From Bacillota bacterium (GTDB lineage Bacteria > Bacillota > Bacilli > Lactobacillales > Streptococcaceae), in contig JAJXWC010000041.1 of NCBI GenBank assembly GCA_021781855.1, forward strand, positions 1-15,135: a stretch of DNA of 15,135 nt, written 5' to 3'. Numbering within the stretch: position 1 is the stretch's first letter; each line of letters opens with the position of its first letter. The notes below the pieces were generated by a model that searched no databases, was not told the DNA's origin, and saw only the letters and a list, made by a program, of their open reading frames with translations. The translations under genes and the position numbers were made by a program. Below are positions 7,929 through 14,071 of this stretch, one piece after another.

Positions 7929-8191
7929 TTTTTCCTCCTTTTGTGCAAATCTCCTATTCACACCTTTTATCCTAGCAGTAAGCGCTATCGAGCTTTGCGC
8001 TGTTCATTTTCTCTCACAATGAAGTAAAATGAAAAGCCTTGTGTTCCACGCTCAAACTACGGTTTTGAAGCCGCAAATAAGGGAAACAAAGTTTCTCGCA
8101 AGCTTCTCCTTGCGCAAGGCAGTCTCTCTCCAGTCAACTCCCCGTAGATTTAGAAATGAATCCGCAAAAATACTAAAAAGCTAGTTAGGCT

Positions 8192-8242
8192 AACCGCATA
8201 TCACAGATGTGAGCTCAGTCCCAAATGAAAGTCTTGCTTTAT
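8192..8242 (+). repeat. Two-hairpin intergenic repeat, shortened copy C
   Basis: It begins AACCGCATATCACAGATG, close to the start of copy B, and ends AAGTCTTGCTTTAT, close to its end. The central 30-base hairpin is missing, leaving about 51 bp in the same orientation as copy B. Confidence 0.5.
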
Positions 8243-8245
8243 CTC

Positions 8246-8353
8246 CAAAAACAAAAGCACTCTGATTAACAGAGTGCTTAACAAAAATCAGAAACCGAAA
8301 ATCGGGCGGCTTGACTGTCGCTTCTTTGGGGCTCTGTTCAGGAAATTCCTTTT
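8246..8353 (-). ncRNA. Candidate small RNA with its own promoter and terminator
   Basis: A promoter-like pair at 8388-8360 predicts transcription from about 8353. About 75 bases on, the minus strand forms the stem AAGCACTCTG/CAGAGTGCTT (8279-8255; five-base loop) followed by TTTTGTTTTT, a good intrinsic terminator. The inside has no ORF with a ribosome site. It contains a small CCGA/TCGG hairpin (about 8299-8309) and an AACAGAG stretch that could compete for the CTCTGTT arm. I recognise no known RNA family. Expression is inferred, not shown. Confidence 0.38.
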
Positions 8354-8359
8354 AATTTT

Positions 8360-8388
8360 ATTTTACCTTTTTATTTTGGTCTAAACAA
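8360..8388 (-). promoter_or_regulatory. Promoter of the candidate small RNA
   Basis: On the minus strand, TTGTTT (8388-8383) and TAAAAT (8365-8360) are separated by 17 bp. It lies downstream of the HU terminator, so it would start a separate transcript. Confidence 0.4.
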
Positions 8389-8508
8389 CTTATAATGTAA
8401 TCGTTTTTATTAAGGATATAAAAATCGGATTTTGCTCAATAAAAAGAGAAATTCTTTTATTCAATAGGTTTTAGCAGCATTTTCCTGCAAATAGTTGTTT
8501 TTACATAT

Positions 8509-8538
8509 AAAAAAACACCGTAGAAATCCGCGGTGTTT
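8509..8538 (-). terminator. HU gene terminator
   Basis: On the minus strand, AAACACCG (8538-8531) pairs with CGGTGTTT (8520-8513) across a 10-base loop and runs into seven T. It begins 18 bases after the HU stop codon. Confidence 0.9.
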
Positions 8539-8555
8539 GTATTTGTTGCTTAAAA

Positions 8556-8831
8556 TTATTTAACAGCGTCTTTCAATGCTTTACCAGCTTTGAATGCAGG
8601 AACAACTGTTGCGTCGATTTTGATTGCAGCGCCTGTTTGAGGGTTGCGACCTTCACGAGCTGCACGTTCGCGAGTTTCAAATGTACCGAAACCGATAAGT
8701 TGAACTTTTTCACCTTTTGCAAGGAATTCTGTAACTGCTTCGCCGAAAGCGTTAACTGCTTTTTCAGAATCTTTCTTAGTCAAACCAGTTTTTGCTGCTA
8801 CTTCAGCGATAAGATCTTGTTTGTTAGCCAT
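8556..8831 (-). CDS. hup: DNA-binding protein HU
   Basis: This 91-residue nucleoid protein forms dimers that bend and compact DNA. The HU/IHF signature spans about 46-65, including GFGTFE and RERAAREGRNPQTG; Pro64 is the tip residue that intercalates into DNA, and the C-terminal block VPAFKAGKALKDAVK is complete. The sequence matches lactococcal HU (HllA) as I know it. The start is ATG at 8831, reading MANKQDL, because GGAGGA lies ten bases before it. An in-frame ATG 18 bases upstream overlaps that ribosome site and is not used. The gene has its own strong promoter and terminator. It follows ypmS on the same strand, an order also seen in streptococci, and no terminator separates the two, so some readthrough is likely. 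Confidence 0.97.
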   Translation of the reverse strand: MANKQDLIAEVAAKTGLTKKDSEKAVNAFGEAVTEFLAKGEKVQLIGFGTFETRERAAREGRNPQTGAAIKIDATVVPAFKAGKALKDAVK

Positions 8832-8881
8832 TTTAAAAATGTCCTCCATTTATTTTTTACCTTTATCCTTAGGCATTTTTC

Positions 8882-8910
8882 ATTTTATCAAAAGTTAGGC
8901 TTCTTTGCAA
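8882..8910 (-). promoter_or_regulatory. HU promoter (extended -10)
   Basis: On the minus strand, TTGCAA (8910-8905) and TAAAAT (8887-8882) are 17 bp apart, with TG one base before the -10. The inverted repeat AAGCTA-aaa-TAGCTT (8909-8923) sits just upstream of the -35 box. Confidence 0.75.
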
Positions 8911-8936
8911 GCTAAAATAGCTTTTTCCGTGATTTT

Positions 8937-9575
8937 TCAGGCTTTTTTCATCAAATTAAATGTAAATTTGCCATTTACAAGGTCAATTTGATTCGTTTTG
9001 AGATAAAAACTGTTCGCAAGCACTAATTTATTCAAATGGATAATAAGCTGACTGTGGCTGCTATCAACTTCGACAAAGTTAGGTAAATGGTAAGATTTTA
9101 CCATTTGTAAGACCGCTGAAGTGGGCAAAGACAATGTTCCCGCCGAAATACTCTTAACAGACAAGCTGATTGAGCCGTCCGAGAGCGCCAGCGGCTCAAA
9201 GTAAAGATAGAGTGGAACTTTTGTTCCCATTAACTGATAAGAGGCTTCAAGAACAGCTTGTTGGTCAGAAATATAGAATTTGTAACTCATGGTTGAGGTT
9301 TGATAGGGAGCCAAATAGCTGTTAATCATCATATTAAGCTCGTCAGTAGTGCTTGTGATGGTGGCGACAGTCTGACTACCTGTTGGTGCTTTTATGCTGC
9401 TCAGCGTTGCCGTATCGCGCGGAATGAGTACACGAATACCAATAAAAGCAACTGAAGCCAGATTGAATGCTAGAAGAATGAGAAATAGCCATTTCCAGAT
9501 AGGCGAACGTTTTTTGGGCGTTTTCATCGTTGTATTTTTCTGCATTTTTCTTGAATAATTTTCTTGATTTTCCAT
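8937..9575 (-). CDS. YpmS-like membrane-anchored protein (DUF2140)
   Basis: A 212-residue protein with a basic N-terminal tail (1-26), one membrane helix (about 27-50) and an outward beta-rich domain. Helix position, size and the MMINSYLAPYQ and LYLYFEPLALSDGSISLSVKSI segments match the YpmS/DUF2140 family. Its biochemical function is not established. The start codon overlaps the SGNH lipase stop as TAATG, and AGGAGG lies 13 bases upstream inside the lipase gene, so the two are translationally coupled. The pairing of YpmS with an SGNH hydrolase behind DegV is conserved in Streptococcaceae, which suggests a shared envelope or lipid role; that role is inference. Confidence 0.85.
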   Translation of the reverse strand: MENQENYSRKMQKNTTMKTPKKRSPIWKWLFLILLAFNLASVAFIGIRVLIPRDTATLSSIKAPTGSQTVATITSTTDELNMMINSYLAPYQTSTMSYKFYISDQQAVLEASYQLMGTKVPLYLYFEPLALSDGSISLSVKSISAGTLSLPTSAVLQMVKSYHLPNFVEVDSSHSQLIIHLNKLVLANSFYLKTNQIDLVNGKFTFNLMKKA

Positions 9576-10417
9576 TACTTTTTATTGACCTCCTGATAAC
9601 TTGCGAATACTGCATCTGCCATGATTTGATAGCCAGTATTATTCGGGTGGAAATTATCACCTGTATAAAGCAAATCATTCTGTACGCTGCTTGAATTTCC
9701 CGTATCCTCAACAGCCTGCTTTCCGTCTAATCCCTTATAAAGCAAATCATTAATCGGTACAAAATAAGCATCTTTCTCTGATTTGACTACTTCGTCAGTT
9801 GCATTATTCCAATTATCAATCACATCTTGCATCGTCGTAATATTGGGGAAATTCAGATAAAAAGGGTTATAAATTCCCAAAACATAAATCTGTGCATGAT
9901 TATTCTCCTTGCGAATATTGGCAAAGATTTTCTCAAGTTCTTTCTGATAATCTTTTGACGGTTGAACAAAATCATTTGTGCTTAAAGTGGACAATTTTGT
10001 AAAATTATCTCTGATAACCTTCATTACATCATTCCCACCAACAGTAATCGTGATAATATTCGCATTTTTCAATCCATCTTGAATTTTTTTCTGTGTGGTC
10101 ATGCGAGTATAAATCTGTGTGCTCGTGTCCCCAGCTTTACCAAAATTCTGGAATTTGACCGAACTGTCAAATCCGTTTTCGACCTCCCGAGCAAAGAGTG
10201 GCACAAAACCTCCTTGCCCCGTTGCATCGCCCACTCCCTCCGTTAGAGAGTCGCCCAAAGCCGCGTAAGTAAGTGATTTGGGCATTTGCATTTGCGGCTT
10301 TTGACCGCCAAATTCGTTAGTTGCCTGTGGAATAAACAACCACAAAATTCCAAAAATAAGCAAAATTGCCAGCAGGAAGCCAGCAAATGTCAAGAGTGTC
10401 TTTTTTATCTTATTCAT
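9575..10417 (-). CDS. Membrane-anchored SGNH/GDSL-family lipase or esterase
   Basis: This protein of about 280 residues has one N-terminal membrane helix (about 6-29), placing the hydrolase domain outside the cell. All SGNH blocks are present (numbers from the ATG): block I ALGDSLTEG with nucleophile Ser57, block II Gly96 in NFGKAGDTS, block III GGND with Asn129, and block V DNFH with Asp254 and His257. An ester bond in a lipid or acylated wall polymer is the likely target; the substrate is unknown. I chose the ATG at 10417, which overlaps the end of degV by eight bases. A TTG at 10423 would add two residues, and neither has a strong ribosome site, so coupling to degV is likely. It also overlaps ypmS. 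Confidence 0.9.
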   Translation of the reverse strand: MNKIKKTLLTFAGFLLAILLIFGILWLFIPQATNEFGGQKPQMQMPKSLTYAALGDSLTEGVGDATGQGGFVPLFAREVENGFDSSVKFQNFGKAGDTSTQIYTRMTTQKKIQDGLKNANIITITVGGNDVMKVIRDNFTKLSTLSTNDFVQPSKDYQKELEKIFANIRKENNHAQIYVLGIYNPFYLNFPNITTMQDVIDNWNNATDEVVKSEKDAYFVPINDLLYKGLDGKQAVEDTGNSSSVQNDLLYTGDNFHPNNTGYQIMADAVFASYQEVNKK

Positions 10418-11246
10418 AATCAATCATAATCGCCCATGCTCCGGGGCCCGTGTGTGTTGCAATCGTTGTATTTGTATCCAAAATTGCAATCGGTTTTTCA
10501 ACAAACTTCTGCAGCACATCTTTCGCTTTCTGTGCAAAATCCAAGCCTTCAACATGCGAAATTCCAATTTCTTTGATTTTTCGCCCCGAAGTGCTCAAGG
10601 TATTTGCCATCTCGTTGAGCCATTTCGTGAATGTTTTTGTTCCGCGTCCGCGCTCCAGTGTACTCAGCTCACGATTTTTTAGTGTACCAATAACTTTTAC
10701 ATTAAGTAAACTACCGAAAAGTCCTGTCATACGACTCACACGACCGCCTTTTACCAGATTTTCTAGAGTTGAAAATCCGATATAAAGCTCTGTATTTCTA
10801 CGAATATGGTCAATTTTTTCAAGAATCTCGTCTTTAGATAAACCTAATTTTGCCAAGCGTGCTGCCTCAACCACCTGAAATTTTTGAGCCTGGTCAGTAA
10901 AATCAGAGTCCACAACCGTCACATTTCGCCCTGATAAAAGTCCGCCCTGCCTTGCAGCTTCCACCGTTCCTGACAAGGATTCTGTCAGATGAATGGAGAT
11001 AATCTCATCTTCTTCCCCTGCCAAATTTTCGAAAACCTCAGCAAAAACACCAACGGGCGGCTGGCTAGTTTTTGGCAGATTTTTAGAAGCCGCCATCTTC
11101 TCCATGAAAGTCGAAAGGCTCAAATCAGCGTCCGAATAAAGTACGCCATCAATCGTCACCGACAGCGGAACAATCGTGATGCCAAGCGAATCAGCAAGTT
11201 CTGGTTCAATAGTAATTGATGAATCTGTCACAATTTTAATCGCCAT
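10410..11246 (-). CDS. DegV family protein (FakB-type fatty acid-binding subunit)
   Basis: This 278-residue cytoplasmic protein is of the DegV fold, which binds one fatty acid. Proteins of this type (FakB) present it to the kinase FakA so that exogenous fatty acid enters phospholipid synthesis. Visible motifs: N-terminal KIVTDSS, KTSQPP at 59-64, TESLSGT near 88-94 with the conserved Ser92 of the headgroup site, and a C-terminal THTGPGAW. Length is normal. The ATG at 11246 follows GGAGA by about four bases. It is the first gene of the degV-SGNH-ypmS set. No fakA lies in the window. FakB activity is inferred from family; some DegV proteins have no proven role. Confidence 0.92.
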   Translation of the reverse strand: MAIKIVTDSSITIEPELADSLGITIVPLSVTIDGVLYSDADLSLSTFMEKMAASKNLPKTSQPPVGVFAEVFENLAGEEDEIISIHLTESLSGTVEAARQGGLLSGRNVTVVDSDFTDQAQKFQVVEAARLAKLGLSKDEILEKIDHIRRNTELYIGFSTLENLVKGGRVSRMTGLFGSLLNVKVIGTLKNRELSTLERGRGTKTFTKWLNEMANTLSTSGRKIKEIGISHVEGLDFAQKAKDVLQKFVEKPIAILDTNTTIATHTGPGAWAIMIDYE

Positions 11247-11266
11247 AATATCTCCAAATTGGTGGT

Positions 11267-11296
11267 TTTATAACATTCTTCTCCAAAATTCCTCAA
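11267..11296 (-). promoter_or_regulatory. Possible promoter of degV-SGNH-ypmS
   Basis: On the minus strand, TTGAGG (11296-11291) and TATAAA (11272-11267) are 18 bp apart, with a TG extended -10. The leader would be very short, about 14 bases. A second option further upstream is TTGACC with TATAAC at 15-bp spacing. Confidence 0.4.
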
Positions 11297-11344
11297 GCTG
11301 GTCAATAACTATCGGGAAAATTTTAAATTAGACCGTTATATTTT

Positions 11345-11362
11345 TTTGACAAACTGGTCAAA
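11345..11362. promoter_or_regulatory. Operator-like inverted repeat between divergent genes
   Basis: TTTGAC-N6-GTCAAA is perfect. CTGGTCAA in it (11354-11361) is repeated at 11298-11305, and another GTCAAAA half-site lies just to the right. It sits between degV (-) and the hemolysin III gene (+). The binding protein is unknown. Confidence 0.35.
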
Positions 11363-11456
11363 TCCATTTTTCTGTCAAAAAACTCAATTTCTTTTCTATA
11401 CAATTTGTGCTATCATATATTATAACAAAAATTTAGATTAGACGCTCAAGAAAGGC

Positions 11457-11494
11457 TGAAATCGTTTTATTTTTTAATGAAGCAAGTACTTGCT
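11457..11494 (+). promoter_or_regulatory. Leader elements of the hemolysin III gene: cre-like site and 14-bp palindrome
   Basis: TGAAATCGTTTTAT (11457-11470) matches the CcpA cre consensus at 12 of 14 positions. AGCAAGTACTTGCT (11481-11494) is a perfect palindrome 25 bases before the start codon. No clear promoter pair was found upstream, although TATCAT and TATAAC near 11411-11426 could be -10 boxes. Confidence 0.3.
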
Positions 11495-11518
11495 AGATTA
11501 AAATTATCGGAGGAAATC

Positions 11519-12169
11519 ATGGAAAATACAAGTTCTCGCGCTTATCAGATTGTCAACGAAGTATTCAATGCCATCACGCACGGCGTAGGCGTTGGTCTTG
11601 CGATTGCAGGGTTGGTACTGCTTTTATTTAAAGCAACAGCCAGCGGGTCTGTCATGCAAATTGTGGCCAGCAGCATTTATGGTGCTGCGCTCATTATGCT
11701 CTTTCTTTTCTCTACTTTGGCACATAGTTTGCATTTTACTCGTGCGGTCAAGGTTTTTCGCGTTTTTGACCATAATGGGATTTATTTCCTGATTGCAGGC
11801 ACCTACACCCCCTACTGTCTGGTGGCAATTAAAGGTTGGCTAGGTTGGACAGTTTTTTCAGTTATCTGGGCCTGTGCGATTTTAGGCATCGTTCTCACTT
11901 CGATTTTTCTTCCCAAATGGAACAAGGTTCCTAAATCATCAACTATATTGTATGTTGTTATGGGCTGGATGATTGTCATGGCTTTTCCGTCTTTATGGAA
12001 TGCACTTCCTCATCTTGATTTTTGGCTACTGGTTGCTGGAGGCGTGACTTACTCCGTTGGCGCGCTTTTCTATCATTTCAAATTTCCTTTTACGCATGTT
12101 GTTTGGCATCTTTTTGTAATTGCCGCAGCGCTTCTAATGTGGTTTTCCGTTTATGGATTTATGGGTTAA
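11519..12169 (+). CDS. Hemolysin III / PAQR-family membrane protein
   Basis: This 216-residue protein has about seven membrane helices. PAQR-type metal-site residues are visible: Ser65 and His69 in STLAH, Asp84-His85 in FDHNGIYFLIAGTYTP, and His193 and His197 in HVVWH near the C-terminus. Bacterial members are called hemolysin III (YqfA/TrhA-like) and affect membrane fluidity or lipid state; true hemolysis is doubtful for most. The start is ATG at 11519, because GGAGG lies five bases before it. An upstream in-frame ATG at 11477 has no ribosome site and would add 14 residues over the palindrome. The gene stands alone, convergent with the DUF1003 gene. Confidence 0.93.
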   Translation: MENTSSRAYQIVNEVFNAITHGVGVGLAIAGLVLLLFKATASGSVMQIVASSIYGAALIMLFLFSTLAHSLHFTRAVKVFRVFDHNGIYFLIAGTYTPYCLVAIKGWLGWTVFSVIWACAILGIVLTSIFLPKWNKVPKSSTILYVVMGWMIVMAFPSLWNALPHLDFWLLVAGGVTYSVGALFYHFKFPFTHVVWHLFVIAAALLMWFSVYGFMG

Positions 12170-12190
12170 CATTTCGGTCTTTCGATGATA

Positions 12191-12230
12191 AACAAAAAAT
12201 TCTAAAACTAGCTTTTAGAATTTTTTTGTT
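12191..12230. terminator. Bidirectional terminator shared by the hemolysin III and DUF1003 genes
   Basis: A long stem pairs AACAAAAAATTCTAAAA (12191-12207) with TTTTAGAATTTTTTTGTT (12213-12230), with A- and T-runs on both sides. It overlaps the last codons of the DUF1003 gene. Confidence 0.85.
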
Positions 12231-13065
12231 CAACAACGTCATTTTCGTCGTCATCATCTGTGTTCTCTTCAATGTTATCAAGCGTTTCTTCAAAATCATC
12301 AAGCTGGTCTTCAACATCGTCAAGTCGTTCACGAATATCCTGATTTTGCTGATAAACTTCGTTAAGAAGAATCTGAATATCACCAAGCATTTCCGTCTGT
12401 ATTTTCTGAATTTGCATAGAACTCGCTTGGTCATCCATCATGAGATGGTCCAACTTTTCATGCAGTGCGGCAATCCCTTTATCAGACTTCACATTGACAA
12501 GAAAATCATTTTTCGCTGAGAGACGGTCGTGGTCGCTTGCACGATTCTGACTCATCATGATAAGCGGAGCTTGCATCGCCGCTGTGACTGATAAAAAAAG
12601 ATTAAGCAAGATAAACGGATATTTGTCCCAAACCACCCCCAAAAGACTCGTGACATTGAGAAACATCCAAACAATAAGAATGGTCGTATAAGTGATAATA
12701 AACGCCCAAGAACCAACAAATTCGGTAACCTTATCGGCAGCGCGTTCACCCAAAGTTTCTTGTGCTTCAAGTTGTTCTTCAACGTCTTGAATTTCAAAAT
12801 TTGCTTTGGTAAGTTCTTCGTTGAGTTGGTCGTTGACAGTGAAATTTTTCTGCAAATCAAGATGAAAAAGCGTATCAAGAACCTCAAGTCGAAATTTTAC
12901 TTGGTGCTCATTACAAATGAAGCTATGGTCATGCGCCTGCGGATAATCTCGTTTAATCACAGTCTGAAGACTAGGGTCAAGATTTTCGAGATAATCGCCG
13001 CCTGATACACGATGAACGCGCCCATTGACCAAGCAGATAACCTTATTTGAAGCAAGTGGAGCCAT
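12208..13065 (-). CDS. DUF1003 family membrane protein
   Basis: This 285-residue protein has two membrane helices (about 117-138 and 149-171). Between and after them lies the family core: YPFILLNLFLSVTAAMQAPLIMMSQNR followed by DHDRLSAKNDFLVN, a very characteristic block. The N-terminal part (10-54) has ICLVNG and CNEH segments and is soluble. Regions 76-105 and 212-268 are likely coiled coils, and the C-terminus is strongly acidic (DDDDEND). The function of DUF1003 is not known. A stop codon directly precedes the ATG at 13065, so no longer start exists, yet no Shine-Dalgarno sequence is visible. A weak alternative is TTG at codon 12 behind AAGG, but it would cut a conserved segment. Confidence 0.87.
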   Translation of the reverse strand: MAPLASNKVICLVNGRVHRVSGGDYLENLDPSLQTVIKRDYPQAHDHSFICNEHQVKFRLEVLDTLFHLDLQKNFTVNDQLNEELTKANFEIQDVEEQLEAQETLGERAADKVTEFVGSWAFIITYTTILIVWMFLNVTSLLGVVWDKYPFILLNLFLSVTAAMQAPLIMMSQNRASDHDRLSAKNDFLVNVKSDKGIAALHEKLDHLMMDDQASSMQIQKIQTEMLGDIQILLNEVYQQNQDIRERLDDVEDQLDDFEETLDNIEENTDDDDENDVVEQKNSKS

Positions 13066-13364
13066 TTATTTTAGTGGCTTTAGCTGGTAAATTAGTGTTC
13101 TAAAAATTCAAGTTTTAACATAACAAGTGCCTATTATTAAACGGTCAATATGTCAGGTATCTATTTGCTCTATAGGGCTAAAGCCACATAAACAAATTCG
13201 TCAGTCGCAGTTCCCATTTTAAGCAAAGTTCGCTACTATGCATGCAGACATCATGGCCGAACGAAACAAGATAATAACCTGACATTAGTGAAGGAAAAAA
13301 TCTGCACTAATGAAACAAGCACTTCAAAGACAGCTTAATTTCAAAGTTCGCAAATTTCAGACTC
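13066..13364. other. Structured non-coding region upstream of the DUF1003 gene
   Basis: No convincing gene. Three exact inverted repeats are present: GTGGCTTTAGC (13074-13084) with GCTAAAGCCAC (13177-13187), ATGTCAGGT (13150-13158) with ACCTGACAT (13277-13285), and CATTAGTG (13283-13290) with CACTAATG (13305-13312). The last two share bases and cannot form together; the first two would make a pseudoknot. A possible DUF1003 promoter lies inside: TTGACC (13148-13143) and TATGTT (13122-13117, extended TG), though at 20-bp spacing. Confidence 0.45.
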
Positions 13365-13479
13365 GAAAAAAGAGTGCGCATGAAAACGACTTTGTCGAGT
13401 GGGGTCTAAAATCTGCGTTTGAGGGTATAGGACTGTCACTTTCCAACTAAAGCACTCTCCTTTCGATAAAAATATTCCT
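13365..13479 (-). ncRNA. Candidate small RNA or leader RNA ending in a long-range terminator stem
   Basis: The promoter at 13513-13486 predicts a transcript from about 13479. AGAGTGC (13458-13452) pairs with GCACTCT (13377-13371), followed by six T, so the closing stem doubles as an intrinsic terminator. Inside is a CGAC-aaa-GTCG hairpin. The product would be about 110 bases. It matches no riboswitch or small RNA family I know. It lies about 300 bases before the DUF1003 start, so it could be a free RNA or a conditionally terminated leader. A 46-codon ORF overlaps it on the other strand. Confidence 0.4.
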
Positions 13480-13485
13480 TATTAA

Positions 13486-13513
13486 ATTATAATCTGTTTT
13501 AAAATTTTTGCAA
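13486..13513 (-). promoter_or_regulatory. Promoter of the second candidate RNA
   Basis: On the minus strand, TTGCAA (13513-13508) and a perfect TATAAT (13491-13486) are 16 bp apart. Confidence 0.6.
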
Positions 13514-13567
13514 GTAAAAATGTGTAAATGCTTTGTAAAAAGTTACGATTTAAACCCTTTTTTACCA

Positions 13568-13602
13568 TCAAAAAGAAAAAACCTGTCAAATTGACAAGTT
13601 TT
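13568..13602 (-). terminator. Terminator of the DUF2929 gene
   Basis: On the minus strand, AAAACTTGTCA pairs with TGACAGGTTTT (one wobble) and runs into a T-rich tail. It begins at the gene's stop codon. Confidence 0.8.
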
Positions 13603-13784
13603 CAATTCTCCTTAGCTTCTTTTCCAACGCCAAGAATGCTAACGAGGTAAACAAAGAGACCGAAGACAAGCGAAACAATGAGTGTCCAAACGGCATTGTC
13701 AGGATAGCCCGCGAGAGCTGTCATAATATAGCCCACAACCTCACCGATGACTGCCGACCAAAAAAGTGCGACGATAAGTTTCAT
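13602..13784 (-). CDS. Small two-helix membrane protein (DUF2929, YjzD-like)
   Basis: A 60-residue protein made of two membrane helices (about 4-24 and 33-54) joined by a short AGYPDNAVW loop, with a charged KEAKEN tail. The opening LFWSAVIGEVVGYI resembles DUF2929/YjzD proteins of Firmicutes, which are of this size and of unknown function. The ATG at 13784 follows a weak AGAAG ribosome site. It has its own promoter and a terminator touching its stop, so it is an independent one-gene unit. Confidence 0.8.
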   Translation of the reverse strand: MKLIVALFWSAVIGEVVGYIMTALAGYPDNAVWTLIVSLVFGLFVYLVSILGVGKEAKEN

Positions 13785-13821
13785 ATTTACACTTCTTTCC
13801 GTTAATTTTTATCCAATTTCT

Positions 13822-13850
13822 AGTATAATATAAATTTCATGAGATTTCAA
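13822..13850 (-). promoter_or_regulatory. Promoter of the DUF2929 gene
   Basis: On the minus strand, TTGAAA (13850-13845) and TATACT (13827-13822) are 17 bp apart, each close to consensus. TTCAAA-tt-TTTGAA overlaps the -35 box. Confidence 0.7.
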
Positions 13851-13865
13851 ATTTTTGAACACATT

Positions 13866-13909
13866 AAAAAAGGGCGCTATGACTTGCTTGTTTTCCATAG
13901 CGCCTTTTT
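13866..13909. terminator. Bidirectional terminator
   Basis: GGCGCTATG (13873-13881) pairs with CATAGCGCC (13896-13904), flanked by A6 and T5. It most likely ends leftward transcription from the LPXTG gene and adhesin fossil; no rightward gene ends here. Confidence 0.85.
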
Positions 13910-14071
13910 CTTATTATTTTTTTCAGGATATTTTTCCAAGACGGAATAAATATGCACGAAATATATAAATATTCTTCTTATCCATGAAAAAATAACTAGA
14001 AGAATGGCTCGTATAAAATTTCATCATTAATTTTTTTCACTTCGCTTCTATTTATTATTTTTAGTCTTTCA
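13910..14071. other. AT-rich gap with no recognised feature
   Basis: Very AT-rich. I see no gene, no strong hairpin and no repeat shared with the rest of the window. Confidence 0.5.

Larger units (their letters stand above)
7230..8130. repeat. Array of degenerate hairpin units
   Basis: Related units recur at about 7296-7340, 7455-7497, 7544-7587, 7756-7810 and 8000-8044. Several start with CTGTC or CTGTT plus a purine- or C-led ATT, contain a short perfect hairpin, and end AAGGCGAAATGGC or close to it. The end is complementary to the start, so each unit is a nested hairpin. Perfect inner hairpins include GCCACTaaAGTGGC (7316-7329), GTAAACttcGTTTAC (7403-7417), CGACTaaAGTCG (7472-7483), GCAGCtttGCTGC (7527-7539), AGTGCTaaAGCACT (7561-7574) and TTGATTTcatAAATCAA (7759-7775). 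Inner stems differ in sequence while pairing is kept. Confidence 0.6.
7177..8555. other. Gene desert of hairpins, repeats and short remnants
   Basis: No frame here reads like a protein: the longest (plus strand, 7211-7453) is built of hairpin sequence with Cys- and Tyr-rich nonsense. The stretch holds a hairpin array, two copies of a two-hairpin repeat, a 9-codon ORF with a strong ribosome site, a candidate small RNA, and the HU terminator. Between about 8120 and 8190 I see nothing I can name. Confidence 0.7.

Noticed and set aside
7230..8250. CRISPR array
   Set aside because: Repeats are degenerate, unevenly spaced and of differing length, with no constant spacer size and no cas gene.
8832..8849. 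Six-residue longer HU starting MEDIFK
   Set aside because: That ATG overlaps the GGAGGA ribosome site serving the next ATG, and HU proteins normally begin MANKQD or similar.
12022..12519. 165-codon plus-strand frame across the hemolysin III and DUF1003 genes
   Set aside because: Antisense to a clear DUF1003 gene, out of frame with hemolysin III, and it crosses their shared terminator.
13066..13480. Known riboswitch (M-box, yybP-ykoY, T-box, preQ1, purine, THF)
   Set aside because: None of the conserved core motifs of these families that I know could be found on either strand.
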